64,000 nucleotides of DNA from Ampelomyces quisqualis (taxonomy: Eukaryota > Ascomycota > Dothideomycetes > Pleosporales > Phaeosphaeriaceae), in the NCBI GenBank assembly GCA_018398575.1, contig JAGTXZ010000005.1, positions 930,001 to 994,000 on the forward strand. Direction: 5' to 3'. The position numbers and the translations under genes are program-made. The notes beneath the pieces are model-generated. The model saw only the letters and a program-made list of their open reading frames with translations, ran no database searches and was not told the DNA's origin. Below are positions 44,569 to 55,877 of this stretch, in pieces. The first letter of the stretch is position 1; every line of letters starts with the position of its first letter.

Positions 44569-46047
44569 CTACTCGTCATCAGGACCAATCTCCATCTTGG
44601 CACGGTTGCCAGCAGTCGCCTTCGCAGCTGGTGCAGCCATCTTCTGAGGAGGTACACCGAGGCCGTTGCGGTTGCGGAAGAAAAGCACGCCTTTACCCTC
44701 ACCCTCGGCACCGACGCTGGGCTCGACCCACTGGCACCAACGAGCGCTCTTCCACATCGCCTTTAAGAAACCAATGGGACCGTCCTTGACGTCAGAGCGG
44801 TAGTGTCTGCCCATGACGGGCTTGATAGCCTCGGAGGCTTCATCGGCGTTGTAGAAGGGGATAGTAGAGATATAGTGGTGAAGAACGTGGGTCTCGATGA
44901 TGCCGTGGAGGAGGTGGCGTCCAACGAAACCAAATTCGCGGTCAATGGTGGCAGCAGCGCCGCGGGTGTAGGTCCAGGTGTTGGCATCGTAGTGAGGCAG
45001 AGTCGGGTCGGTGTGCTGCAAGAAGGTGATGGCGACAAGCCAGTGGTTCACCCAGAGGTAGGGCAGGATGTACCAGACGAACAGGTTGGCGAAGCCAAAG
45101 CTCTTACCAACCCAGGTGAGGGCAGCAAGAGTAATGGCAATACCGAGGTCGCTGAGCAGAATGAGCTGCTCGTCCTTGCGCTCATACAGCGGGCTGGCGG
45201 GGTTGAAGTGGTTGACGCCGCCAAAGAAGCCATTCTTCTTGCCTTTGCCCTTGCCCTCGGCTTGACGCTCGTGGAAGTTGTGGCCGGTAACGTTGCAGAT
45301 GATGTACAGAGGCCATCCGGCGAGCTGCTGAGCGATGCTGTGTATGAGAGTAGCGATCGGAGTCTCTTCGGTAAGCTCATCGAGCTCGTGGATCAGTTTG
45401 CCGACGCGAGAGGCGTATACTTCCCTGGTTTTGGGCACGAAGACCATGTCACGCTCAATGTGGCCGGTGGCCTTGTGGTGTTTGCCGTGCGAGATCTTCC
45501 ATGAGAAGTATGGGACGAGAAGGGCGGAGTGGCAGAACCAGCCAACCGTATCGTTCAGGACCTTGGAGGGGGAGAAGGACTGGTGACCGCACTCGTGGGC
45601 AAGAACCCACAGGCCGGTTCCAAAGAGACCCTGGATAACGGTGTAGACGGCCCAGAGGCCAGCGCGGACAGCCGTCGACGGAATCGTCTCAGGTGTCACG
45701 TAGTTGTGGAAGACGTAGAAGGTGGCAGCGAGCGAAGCAATGTCACGGGCAACGTAGCCGAGGCCACGCAGACCGGAACGCTCGAAGCAGTGCTTGGGGA
45801 TGGCATCGCGGATCTGCTTGATGGTGTAGTCGGGGATCTCGAACTCGTTGCCATATGTGTCGAGGAGAAGGCCACGGTTGGCCTTGGACGCCACTGGGCT
45901 CTCGTCCAGCGATGACAGCGACGTGTTGGAGGCTGACTGTGTGGGCGAGTCGAAGGGCGAGTTGGTGGCGGGAGTCGAGGGTGAAGAGTCGGCGGTAACG
46001 TTCCTCTTCAGGAGGGGAGCCTGGGCGCGGGCGGTGGTGGAAGCCAT
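44569..46047 (-). CDS. Delta-12 (oleate) fatty acid desaturase
   Basis: Single exon, 492 residues from the ATG at 46047 (MASTTARAQAPLLKRN). This ER membrane enzyme converts oleate to linoleate. The three histidine boxes of the membrane desaturase family are present: HECGHQ (His151-His155), HGKHHK (from His187) and HVLHHY near residue 420. YFSWKISHGKHHKATGHIERDMVFVP is characteristic of the delta-12/omega-3 group, and four hydrophobic helices lie between the boxes. The length agrees with fungal delta-12 enzymes. The frame is open for another 157 codons upstream, with an in-frame ATG at 46479, but that region is low-complexity and non-homologous, so it is taken as leader. The last residues (KMEIGPDDE) are acidic. 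Confidence 0.93.
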   Translation of the reverse strand: MASTTARAQAPLLKRNVTADSSPSTPATNSPFDSPTQSASNTSLSSLDESPVASKANRGLLLDTYGNEFEIPDYTIKQIRDAIPKHCFERSGLRGLGYVARDIASLAATFYVFHNYVTPETIPSTAVRAGLWAVYTVIQGLFGTGLWVLAHECGHQSFSPSKVLNDTVGWFCHSALLVPYFSWKISHGKHHKATGHIERDMVFVPKTREVYASRVGKLIHELDELTEETPIATLIHSIAQQLAGWPLYIICNVTGHNFHERQAEGKGKGKKNGFFGGVNHFNPASPLYERKDEQLILLSDLGIAITLAALTWVGKSFGFANLFVWYILPYLWVNHWLVAITFLQHTDPTLPHYDANTWTYTRGAAATIDREFGFVGRHLLHGIIETHVLHHYISTIPFYNADEASEAIKPVMGRHYRSDVKDGPIGFLKAMWKSARWCQWVEPSVGAEGEGKGVLFFRNRNGLGVPPQKMAAPAAKATAGNRAKMEIGPDDE

Positions 46048-46858
46048 TGTTGCGGGACGAGAGTCGATGGCAGCGAAAGTGGGCAATCGAGGTGTTGTGG
46101 CCTGGGACGGGCGGTGGTGGGGGCGCTGGAGAGGGGTGCTGCTGCCGTCTTGTTGGGACGCAGGCGGTTTGTTGAGCTGATAAGGAGTAGTGGAGAACGG
46201 AGATGGGCTTGGTTGCAGCACAGAAGTAGGGTGGTAGGAGGACCCAATGACTCTCGGGCGAGCGAAGCAGAGAGGCAGTGAAAGGCGGGAGGGTTGGTCG
46301 ATGCTGGTCAGCGATGGGCCCACGCAGAATTTAAGAGCTGCGGCGTGTAGGCGGTGGAGAGGAATTGCGGTGGACCCTGGCACTAACTGCACTGGGACAA
46401 CGTGTCTCCATATGTTTGCCACCGCACTGGACGCTTGCAGCTCTGCCCAACCGCTGCCTTGGCGCAGAACTAGGGCCATACACTGGCACACGCAGACCGC
46501 CAATTGTCCTTGCTGCACAGATGCTCCGACATGAACCTCAAGCGGCTCTCAGCAACTAGCCCCCTAGCAGCCTATGCAGGACAAGTCGTGGATTACGGAG
46601 TACGTCGAGTGAATAGCATCAATCTCCCTCGCTCCGTTGGCCTTCGATTTCATCTCCGAAGCCAGCTTGCTTGTACCTGCGTCAACAGCATCGAAATACA
46701 CACTCAATAGCACCCCTACTTGATACCCCAATAGCCAGGCCTTGCACCAACCAATACGGCTTGCCCAAACCACTAATGCTCGAGAAGATCGAAATAATGG
46801 AGTTTCCAAAAAGATTTCCTATTCTGGTCTAAAGGCTTGGCGCTGCCTGAGCCCTGAG

Positions 46859-47020
46859 GAGGAGCCAAGCTAGTGTGCGGCCCCGGTTCGGCTCCGAAGG
46901 CTTGAGCCAGTCAGAACATCTGTATTCAATACCAGCCACGCACTGCCACAACAACTGTCATTGAATACGGATATTGGCTCAAAATTTGGGACTCGGAGCC
47001 GTACACTAGCTTGGCTCCTC
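46859..47020. mobile_element. MITE-like foldback (inverted repeat) element
   Basis: The 18 bases at 46859-46876 (GAGGAGCCAAGCTAGTGT) are the exact reverse complement of 47003-47020. Complementarity continues inward with mismatches and gaps through about 65 bases on each side (for example CGGC.CC, TTGAGCCA, TATTCAAT), leaving a central loop of about 30 bases. The whole, 162 bases, contains no gene. Structure and size fit a miniature inverted-repeat transposable element. No convincing target-site duplication was found, so its class is unknown. Confidence 0.5.
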
Positions 47021-49035
47021 ACGAATTAATACGGTAGATAGCTGCGAGCCTCACCTACTGAGACCACAACTCCAATACAACCTCACGATCTTCGTATACA
47101 ATACGCTTTTGCTGTACGTTTGGGCCTCGGCCATAGCACCCAGAAGGCTTCGGTATATCACCGTGCCTGACAAAGCTAGGATAGCATGTCATCCGCAATT
47201 CCGGCCAGAAAGAACTCCAGGACACAAGTACAGATCAGAGTGATCTAAAGGCATCCGCCTCTCGCTCTTCTGAATTGTAAACTAGTATAAAAAGGAAAGG
47301 GATGGCATCAACTCCCCAAGGCTACACGTCAAAGAAGTACTGTTTTCGTCATGTACTTCCCGCTGATTGCTACGCTAGGTGCAAGCGAAGATCAAGAGTG
47401 GACTCAGTACTCGTTCAAGGCAACTAAGTGGGCTGGGACTAGAACGGAACACCTCGGCGGAGCAGACGGCATTTCTCATCGGATTCGCCACCAAATTCCA
47501 GTGCCTCGACTCCCTATCACTGAATGCTACACATGGCCCCGGCGACGTGTTCCACACGAGTCCTGACCTATGCATTGCTCCCACTGTGATGTTTAGAAAG
47601 AAGACCTACTGCAGCGGTCCAGGGAAATACCAACCAAGGAGGCAGCAAGTCCAGCGAAGATGTTAGTAAAGATGCCGCCAGCCGCCAGCGACTTGACCGC
47701 CTCCACATTCGCCTCAAAAGCTCCACAGCCACACTCTTCACCGTCGCCTTGCCGCCTGTGTGCCCTATTTTCCGTTACTTTCCCATTCTCTGCCCACTGT
47801 TTTCGCTCGGACGTGAAGTTGCGATATTGTGTCCAAGCTTGTCAAGTTGGAATTCGGCTTCTGTGCAGTAGGATTTAGAATATAGCGTTAACGAATTCGT
47901 CCTTTGTAGGAAACATGGAGCTGGGACCATCAGCAAGTTCGGCAGATTGACAGAGACTAGCCTGTGCTACTAGGAACAGCTGTAGAGAGCAAGAAAGTAC
48001 TTCAAACGAATCCAGAGGCCGCAGAGATGGCTAATTGCCGTGTGATCTCATAGACTGCGAACTTCTTCGACAAGACTTTACCACTTACAACGTCTTGACA
48101 CCTACATGTCCAAAACGCGCCCGCTGACTATCTTCATCCTATTTATGCAATCCAAAACACGAGCGCTGCCGTTGCACAACACGAAATGGCTAGACTTTGA
48201 GTCAATCCCAGAGGTCAGAGTGGCAGGAGCGACAAAAATCATGACGCCAGAAAAAGACGCAGCGCTCCAATCCCCACACCTACCTTCTTCTGCAACAAGA
48301 CGCTTTCGCCATATGGTGGCTTTTAGGAGAAATAAAAAAAAACGCACCTACCTCTCACCCGCCGGCAACTGCATCAACTTACCACCTAAACGCTCCATCC
48401 ATGCTCTTGACACCAGCACCAATGTAATGTCCCACGAGCCAGTCGCTGCCGCTATCGTCTTATAGATAGAAGGTTTCTACATACAGTTATATGTTATTAC
48501 AGTTTTTTGTAGAAGTAAAGAAAGTATACTGGTACTTATGAAGCATACATCAATGTTGTTAATCTGTAGAAGCGCAACACCTAGAGTAAGATAGGCATTA
48601 AACTGGTTCCAGGCGAGTGTGGCTCTGAGCCAGTTTATCAACAGACATCGTACCGTTATCGCACGTCTTGTAAGCCATGGCCCATCTGGTACACCGGCGG
48701 CAGAAAAGCCACTCGCCTCTATCCGACAGTTTAGCCACACGTGTGAGAACCTGATGCGCTTGATGGCTGCAGTTTTTGGTGGCGTTGAGCAACGCTCTGG
48801 CACAGAGACAAAGACAAAGGCTGGCTGTGCGTGTTTGTCACATGGTACCGGTAAGACACAGCGAAATGGCGCTGCAACCTGAGCCGGTATGACCAGTTCA
48901 AGTGGTACACCTACAGGTGTGAGTGTCTCAAGCAAACTTACAGGGTTGAATATAATCTGGCGCGGCCGTCTTCTTCTTCCCTTTCCGCTACATGCACACA
49001 GATATACACACACACAACGGAGTGCGACCCGCCTA

Positions 49036-49125
49036 AGCCTTTCTACACAGAGCCCTTCCAAACCAAGCCCTTCTCAACCAAGCCCTTCTCAGCCAAGCCC
49101 TTCCCAACCAAGCCCTTCCAAACTG
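49036..49125. repeat. 15-bp minisatellite, five copies plus one degenerate
   Basis: Units start at 49051, 49066, 49081, 49096 and 49111 with consensus AGCCCTTCTCAACCA, one to three mismatches each. 49036-49050 is a weaker copy. It lies 65 bases before the ATG of the orphan ORF, so it is probably in its leader. Confidence 0.85.
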
Positions 49126-49189
49126 AGCAAGACGCGATATATTCTTCGAGAACATTCCAATCCCAAATCATACGGAAGCAAACGAGACA

Positions 49190-49660
49190 ATGCCAATCAA
49201 TCCAAACGCATCTCCTGCGACCGAACGCGGACACTTAGTCTCCACTGGCAGAGACGAAGAAAACAATCACATGCTCTATATCCACATCGACCAGCCTTGC
49301 ATTGGTCAACATCAGTGCAACGCATTTTTTCCCGTCCGAGGAACTGGGAAGGTGGAGGTCATTTGCAAAACAAAATCTGCCAAAAAGACAACGGAAGAGC
49401 TTGGTTGGTTCAGTGACATTAATCTCTTCACTCAAGTGTGCGAGAACGAACCGATTCCACGACAGGGGTACCACCCGTTCAAGGCCTGGCTCTTTGCTGT
49501 TGTAGGCAAGTTTACTGGAGTGCCCCAAGAGAAACCGAGTCCACAACAGACAATACAAGATCAGAATGATCTGTTGAATACCTGGGTCTCTGCTGTTCTT
49601 GATACGCTCCAGGAACAACATTCAGCGCTCTGGGTGCGTAATGAATGGAACATGGTGTAG
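49190..49660 (+). CDS. Hypothetical protein, unrecognised
   Basis: Open frame of 156 residues from an ATG at 49190 (GAGACAATGCC, acceptable start context). The sequence is globular: NHMLYIHIDQPCIGQHQCNAFF, KVEVICKTKSAKKTTEELGWF, HPFKAWLFAVVGKF, then a helical end (QNDLLNTWVSAVLDTLQEQHSALW). There is no signal peptide and no membrane segment. No family is recognised. The 15-base minisatellite is just upstream. It converges on the APH-type kinase gene 205 bases away. Confidence 0.5.
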   Translation: MPINPNASPATERGHLVSTGRDEENNHMLYIHIDQPCIGQHQCNAFFPVRGTGKVEVICKTKSAKKTTEELGWFSDINLFTQVCENEPIPRQGYHPFKAWLFAVVGKFTGVPQEKPSPQQTIQDQNDLLNTWVSAVLDTLQEQHSALWVRNEWNMV

Positions 49661-49865
49661 GAAAGATTCAGAAGCGCGATTATGTTATTGGAGAAAGGAC
49701 GGAAGTAGTTTCGAGAAGCAATAGCGCCCGCTTAGCACGAGAAGCAACTGTACTTGATTTCATCGGTAGCTTGCAGACAGGAAGAAATCAAAGAGATTAG
49801 ATAGATTCAGGTAGAAAAAGATCAAAAATATAACATTCGTTTGCGAAACCCAGCGCACTTATAAG

Positions 49866-51005
49866 CTAGAAGATATGATGACAGGTCTGCTTCCTCAAAT
49901 CCTTGAAGAACTTTCTCTCCTTCTCGCCAGGATTTCCAAGCCCACGTGCAATCTTCGCATCGAGCTGTTTGTTTGGTTCACCATCAACACAGCAGATCCC
50001 CTTCCTTAAAGAATCCATATCCATCAGTAGGAGTCTCTTGTCGAAAGCCACCATCTGCACCCAAGCTGGGAGCCACCCACAATCTGCCCAATCTATCAGT
50101 GTGACTTCGTAGTCTTTCGCAGTTGCCATTGTTCCCCCCAGTGGCCGGATGATCATATTCCTCGGTGCAGGATCCGTGTGTGTAAATACAGGCTCTCGGT
50201 CCTTGGCTGCCGCCAGAGTAGGGACGATTTTGTCCACCAAGCGCCGTGTCTTCCGTTCAACTTTGGACCCCTTGTTACCGATGCAAATTCGGAGCTCTAA
50301 ACTTACTTTTAGTGCCGAGATAAACTCTTCGTACGTTTTGTAAGGACCGCAAACTTCCTTAAAACGCGTTCGAAATAACATAATATCCGGGGCCCAGCCT
50401 TGATTATACACGCGGCCATAGTACCCCTGGGATGGAATGGAACGGAGCAAGTTGAATTGTTCCGCTATCCTCGCGCACATCTTGTCATGTGCGTCGTCGC
50501 CCATGGTCTTCCACATGTTGAAGTCCAATTTCTCGCCCTCAACAAATTCCATGATTAGGTGGTAAAACACTCTACCAAATTTTGAAAATTCGAGGATGGC
50601 GTAGAGATCAGGCACACGGACCTGCGAATGTTGCTTGAGAAAGATCATGTTTTCTGCTTCCTGTATATGTGTCAGCTATGCAACACATGCTGCGGTGTGA
50701 ATTTGGAAATCGTGTACCTGAAGTATTGCAGCGTCGCCCGACTTGACGACGAATTTTCCAATTCTACACACAGGGGATGTTCCTGTTTTCTCATTTATGA
50801 AGTTCTCCTCCATCCCCTTTTCAATATCTTCAAGCGAAGGTATATCTGGATGGAATGGCGCCTCGTATGGAAGCTTCAGCTTTGTAATTTGGGACAATGG
50901 GATGATGTCAATAAGTGTACTGTGGTCGGCAGTAATCGTATCCCATGCCTGTTCGGTTGTCTTCACACCATACCAGGCCTTGAGAATTTTGGATTTGGAA
51001 CGCAT
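49866..51005 (-). CDS. Aminoglycoside-phosphotransferase-like (APH) kinase family protein
   Basis: Two exons, 51005-50718 and 50660-49866, 360 residues. It is a member of the large fungal family with the APH/choline-kinase fold. KFVVKSGD carries the likely ATP-binding Lys. FYHLIMEFVEGEKL is the hinge. FTHTDPAPRNMIIR is the Brenner motif (His-x-Asp..Asn, catalytic Asp). VTLIDWADCGWLPAW is the metal-binding Asp motif. The intron (GTACAC..TACAG) lies in phase between AAILQ and EAENMIFLKQH. The small-molecule substrate is unknown; most fungal homologs are uncharacterised, and drug resistance should not be inferred. Confidence 0.85.
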
Positions 51006-51952
51006 TTTGAAATTGTTAATCGTGTATTAACGAGCTGCGAACAGTATTGTGATTGAGAAGAGCGACCAGAATGAGTTTAAATACAACCAAGCCCTGCACA
51101 CAATGATCTCGCCATGGCTTTGTAGGTAATCAAATTCATTCGGTATTCGTTCGGTTTTGTTCTACTGGCTATGATACATTTACGTAGTTAAACTTGTGCA
51201 AGAAGTACCACAAAGAATTACTACCAACAAAGAAGAATCAAGATCCCTGCTTGTTTCGAGCTGCAAGTTGTAATTGAACCTCGGTATTTCCCCCAGCGAC
51301 AATGCTACGGACTCATATATCCCGTATCATCGCACTGCGCGACACGTAGAAGATTGGTGCGGCAATGAGTGCCACTTCTAGTCTCATCAAGGTAGAAGCA
51401 ATTGAGAGCAATATACACTGTCTACATGGGCCCTGGATCGCGATGAGAAGAGGAGAGAAGGCGACGGAGCCGTTGATGATGGTTGCGTAGTCTGTGGAGG
51501 TGCTGGAGAAGAGGATGCTGAGGTGCGCCGATGATTAGGCGCATTCTGCCTGGACGAAATCGCAGACATGAGCCAGAGAGGGTATGCGCTGCCACATGGA
51601 TGGTCGGCGCCCGCACGTACTGTGTATTACTTGCAATCATGTGTCGACCCGCTTTAAGTCAGCTGGCAAATCGACGGCCAGAAACGTGTACTGGCTGTGA
51701 CATGGCCTTCTCATCATGTGGAGAGGCTCTGGAATGCCAACATTTGTGTGAAAATCTGGTGCAGGTGTACTCCGTACGCGGTATTTCATCTCTTGTAGCC
51801 AGTGACGGATAAGACAGTGTAAGTCACGGAGAATTTGTAGATATATATGAACGCAGAAAAAGCCTATCAATGTAGTCACAGCATGTCAAGCCAGGCAAAG
51901 CCCCCAATCGCCACCGAATTACTTGATAGTACGGATCAAGGAAGATTGTAAA
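51006..51952. other. Intergenic, about 950 bases, no gene seen
   Basis: Promoter side of the kinase gene and 3' flank of the Nudix gene. It contains one TACTCCGTA word (51768-51776). Frames of 60-93 codons are unsupported. Confidence 0.45.
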
Positions 51953-53506
51953 TCATTGCACCCGACGCTTGACACTCCTCCAAGCTACAAACGTCAACAA
52001 AGCTGCAGCACCCAGCCTTGCTGCCAGTGCCGTAGCCACAGCTCTCCTCATGATAGGGAAATATCCCTCCAGCATCGAGTTGACAGCTGCACCTCTCGCA
52101 ATCATCTTTGCTTTGCCCGCTTGTGCCCAATCTCGGCCCAAACCTAAGCCTTCAATACCCACCTCTCCGGGCTTCTGATACAGACTTCCTACTCCCTCGC
52201 TCCCAAATCCGTGTAGATCCTGCATTGGAAGCTGATTCGTATCACTGCTGCTGGTGACACTTGATGTACTCATTTCCAATGACTTCTGCTTCCTGAAACG
52301 ATACGACATGGCCCACATGACAAACCGGACGTCCCAGGCTGTGAAGGTGGGATACGTCCACAATTCTAGTGCATTATGCGGCGGAATATGCTCCAAGAAA
52401 TCGCTGACCACGCCCAAGGTCAGGCCCCAGAGCAGCAACGGCGGCTTCTTGTCTCTAGGTCCCCCCTCCATGCCCCTCAGCACTTGCTTCAGCCGCGCCA
52501 ATGCGCCCGTCTTAGGTGCGTCTGCTTGTATAAAGTCTGGGATAGTAGCGCAATGAGTCGAATTGGACGGTACAAGGTGTATCGCGGCAAACATCATTTT
52601 GCTAAGCATGGTCTGCAGGAACCAGCGCTTGATGCCAAGCTCAGACTTTGCTAAGCGTGCACGCACATCAGCGTATTCGTTTGTTCGGAGGCTAGGATCT
52701 AGCAGCGCTCGGAGGGGCACCCAGTGCGAGGAAGCTACTTCGGTAGGTTGTAGACATTGAGCAGGGTAAGATGGGGAGGTCAGAAGATAGATATAAGGAC
52801 ACAAGACCATCAATCTGTCCAAGCTTAGCAGTTGAGTGGCAGCCCGACACTGAGCTACTCACGGTACTTTTCCCCAGCTCGTAGTGACCACCCTCTGTGG
52901 CAGATTACCTACCTCTATCGCATTACTGCCACTCAGGTCTACACCCACCTCTTCGAATGCTTCCCGCATAGCCGCGGCCGCATCATCAGCATCCTCAGGA
53001 TCCCGTTTTCCGCCCGGAAGAGCGACATGCCCATTCCACTTATCTCCTATTCTTGCTGCTCTCTTGATGAATAGAAACTCGGGATCCCCATGCTTTACCC
53101 AATCCTGCTCGAAAAAAGCATTGAGCTTATCTTCAAAATTCAGTCTATGGCTCGAGGTCACGGAAGAGCGTCGGCGTTGTGTTGGCGGACCAGAAGGCAG
53201 GTCAGTCAGGGAGTTCTCCGAGATTGCCGGCCAATGCGAATAATTAGGCTGTACGCGAAGAATGAGGGCTACCGAGGCGCGTTTCGGAACACCAGGCGGA
53301 CAGTCAACATCGGGATACGGATGCGCATTGAGGTCGAGGAGGACAGACTTGACGTGATCGACAATGTCCGTTGCGTCTGTTTGTGTAGACGTCATCTTGC
53401 AATGAATTGGGATCTCAGCACAGCCTTCAAGGGGCCGGTGGCTTTTGATAGCTGCACCAGCTGTTTGCGTAGTACTTGTGTTTCGAAAGCGAGACAATCC
53501 AATCAT
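51953..53506 (-). CDS. Nudix hydrolase (CoA-pyrophosphatase-like) with C-terminal membrane helix
   Basis: Two exons, 53506-52863 and 52814-51953, 501 residues. The Nudix box reads GGKRDPEDADDAAAAMREAF then EEVGV, matching G-x5-E-x7-REUxEExGU, inside FLFIKRAARIGDKWNGHVALPGG, which is typical of the CoA/NUDT7-8 group. After the intron (GTGAGT..GACAG) the domain continues VLCPYIYLL..EVASSHWVPLRALLDP. A helical region and a polar linker follow, and the C-terminus has a hydrophobic segment (AVATALAARLGAAALLTFVAW) ending in RRVQ, a possible tail anchor. The true start may be the second ATG at 53395 (MTSTQTDATDIVDHVK), where conserved sequence begins. It is divergent from the purine gene. Confidence 0.87.
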
Positions 53507-53934
53507 CTATGCATTGGTGACACTGCGGCGTTGACGTTGATTATGATAGCACGGACAGCCGAGGTTTTGCGGGCGGCCTCAAACGATGATTGGCTGCCAT
53601 GGCAGATTTAGTATCGCATTGGGCTGAAGAAAGAAAGGCATTCTGCAAGAGTTCTATGCGGCAGATAGGTGCTAAGAGTCGTTTGAGAACAGTATGAGAT
53701 GATGGCAGCAAGAAGTTATCCTTTTTGATGTTGCGAGGTGTCCATGAAGCTTTGGCCAACACCGATCGCGGAAGGCGCGACCTGGTGGGGTCGTGACGCG
53801 GGACGCGGGGCGGGGCTTCGCAACTTTTGCGAAAAAGTGTTGACATTTTTTTGGGTTGAAAACACCTAGCTTTCGCGCTCTTCTGTCCCTCCTTTCATTT
53901 GATCTTCGAACGTTCTAGTGAACTTTGAGTCATC
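53507..53934. other. Divergent intergenic promoter region
   Basis: 428 bases between the Nudix gene (minus) and the ADE17-type gene (plus). No gene seen. Confidence 0.5.
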
Positions 53935-55877
53935 ATGGCAGGTCAGAAGACAGGTAATATGGACCCATTGCGCGACTGAACAACCCGGCTAAGAGGAACA
54001 GCAATTCTCTCCGTCTACGATAAGACAGGTCTACTCGACCTGGCCAAAGGACTGCACGAATGTGGCGTCCGGCTACTCGCGTCTGGAGGTACGGCGAAGA
54101 TGATTCGACAAGCCAACTTCCCTGTCGAAGATGTCTCCGCCATCACTAAGGCGCCTGAAATGCTTGGTGGCCGCGTCAAGACCCTCCACCCTGCTGTACA
54201 CGGAGGCATTCTTGCACGCAATCTCGACTCAGACGACTCCGATCTCTCCGCGAACAGCATCGAAAAAATCGACTTTGTAGTCTGCAACCTATACCCCTTC
54301 TCAGAGACAGTCTCAAGGATCAATGTCACGATTCCTGAGGCCGTCGAGGAAATCGATATCGGCGGCGTTACGCTACTCCGCGCTGCGGCGAAGAACCACG
54401 CGCGTGTAACCATCATCAGCGACCCGAACGACTACCATGATCTACTCACCGAGCTCAAGAAGGACGGAGAGGTTTCGGAACAGAGCAAACAGCGATACGC
54501 ATTGAAGGCTTTCGAGCAGACTGCTACGTACGACAGTGCGATTTCCGATTTCTTCAGGAAGAAGTACGCAGGTGAGGGCGACCAGTTCTTGCCATTGCGA
54601 TATGGTGCAAATCCACACCAGAAGCCGGCGACGGTTTCCATGCCGGACAAGCCACTGCCGTTCAAGGTGCTGTGCGGAGCGCCCGGATACATCAACTTGC
54701 TGGATGCTCTTAACGCATGGCCGCTGGTGCAGGAGCTGAGCCAGGCCCTTAACTATCCAGCTGCAGCAAGCTTCAAGCATGTCTCACCTGCTGGTGCCGC
54801 CATCGGCGTGCCGCTGAGCGAAGGAGAGCGCAAGGTGTACATGGTGGACGATATCGAGGGCATTGAAAATTCAGGGTTGGCCCAGGCATACGCTAGAGCG
54901 CGTGGAGCAGACAGGATGTCGAGCTTTGGCGATGTTATTGCTTTGTCCCATGAGGTCGACGTGAGTAATGAATTGGTACTTGCAAGACTGTTGTACTAAC
55001 GCTAGCAGCTCCCTACTGCGAAGATCATCAGCCGTGAAGTATCCGATGGTGTAGTCGCACCCGGCTATTCTGCAGAGGCACTGGATATTCTCAAGAAGAA
55101 GAAAGGTGGAAAGTACCTCGTGCTCCAGATGGACCCCGAATACGTCCCAGCCACCGAGGAGACCAGGACAGTGTTTGGAATCACCCTGAAGCAGCACCGC
55201 AATGACGCAAAGATTGTGCCCTCCGACACATTCAACCATGTCATCGTGCCCAAGAACTCAGGCACCTTGCCCGAATCAGCACAGCGGGACTTGACAGTCG
55301 CTACGATCACGCTCAAGTATACTCAGTCGAACAGTGTCTGCTACGCTCTCAATGGTCAGATCATTGGTCTTGGTGCCGGTCAGCAGTGTAAGTCTCTGTC
55401 CTATAACATGAAGAAGCAACATCTAACGCTGCAGCAGCCCGCATTCACTGCACCCGCCTGGCAGGAGACAAGGCAGACAACTGGTGGATGCGCTTCCACT
55501 CCCGCACACTCGGGCTCAACTTCAAGAAGGGTACCAAGCGGCCATCCAAGTCCAATGTCATTGACTTGCTCTGCTCCGGTCTCGTTCCTGAGTCAGGTAT
55601 CGAGCGCGAAGACTTTGAGTCGTACTTTGACGAAGGCCAGGTGCCGCAGCCCTTCTCTGCCGAGGAGCGCAAAGAGTGGCTCTCGAAGTTGGAGGGTGTC
55701 GCTGTCAGCTCCGACGCGTTCTTCCCCTTTATCGATAACGTCTTCAGGGCGCACAAGAGCGGAGCGAAGTACATTGCCGCGCCAACGGGCAGCCAGAACG
55801 ATGGCGCAGTCTTCGAAACAGCAGAGAAGCTAGGCATCACGTTCGTGGAGCAGCACATTAGGCTATTCCACCATTAA
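53935..55877 (+). CDS. ADE17: Bifunctional AICAR transformylase/IMP cyclohydrolase
   Basis: Catalyses the last two steps of de novo IMP synthesis, in the cytosol. Exons 53935-53953 (19 bases), 54002-54960, 55009-55387 and 55438-55877 give 598 residues. The N-terminal IMP cyclohydrolase (MGS-like) domain has ILSVYDKTGLLDLAKGL, LLASGGTAKMIR, GGRVKTLHPAVHGGILAR and VVCNLYPF. The C-terminal transformylase domain has LRYGANPHQKPA, the catalytic Lys-His in AASFKHVSPAGAA, and NSVCYALNGQIIGLGAGQQSRIHC. The end is less conserved (FVEQHIRLFHH in place of the usual RLFHH). The tiny first exon is supported by phase (G+CA gives Ala) and by the MAGQKTAILSVYDK start. Confidence 0.96.

Larger units (their letters stand above)
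46048..49189. other. Gene-poor stretch, 3.1 kb
   Basis: No supported gene. It holds the foldback repeat (46859-47020), one TACGGAGTA word (46594-46602) and a 15-base minisatellite (49036-49125). A TATAAAAA-like run at 47286-47293 precedes an ATG at 47351, but the frame after it has no family and no clear splice model. Confidence 0.45.

Noticed and set aside
46048..46479. N-terminal extension of the desaturase to an in-frame ATG at 46479
   Set aside because: It would give a 636-residue protein. The extension is low-complexity and unlike the family, while the ATG at 46047 gives normal length.
47351..47666. ATG after a TATAAAAA run, possibly a small secreted protein
   Set aside because: The first frame gives no clear signal peptide, the second (with LNATHGPGDVFHTSPDLC) cannot be joined to the ATG by an in-phase intron I could find.
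48889..49416. 175-codon frame containing PSPSQ repeats
   Set aside because: The repeat is explained by the 15-base minisatellite, and the rest of the frame overlaps a better ORF (49190-49660) in another frame.
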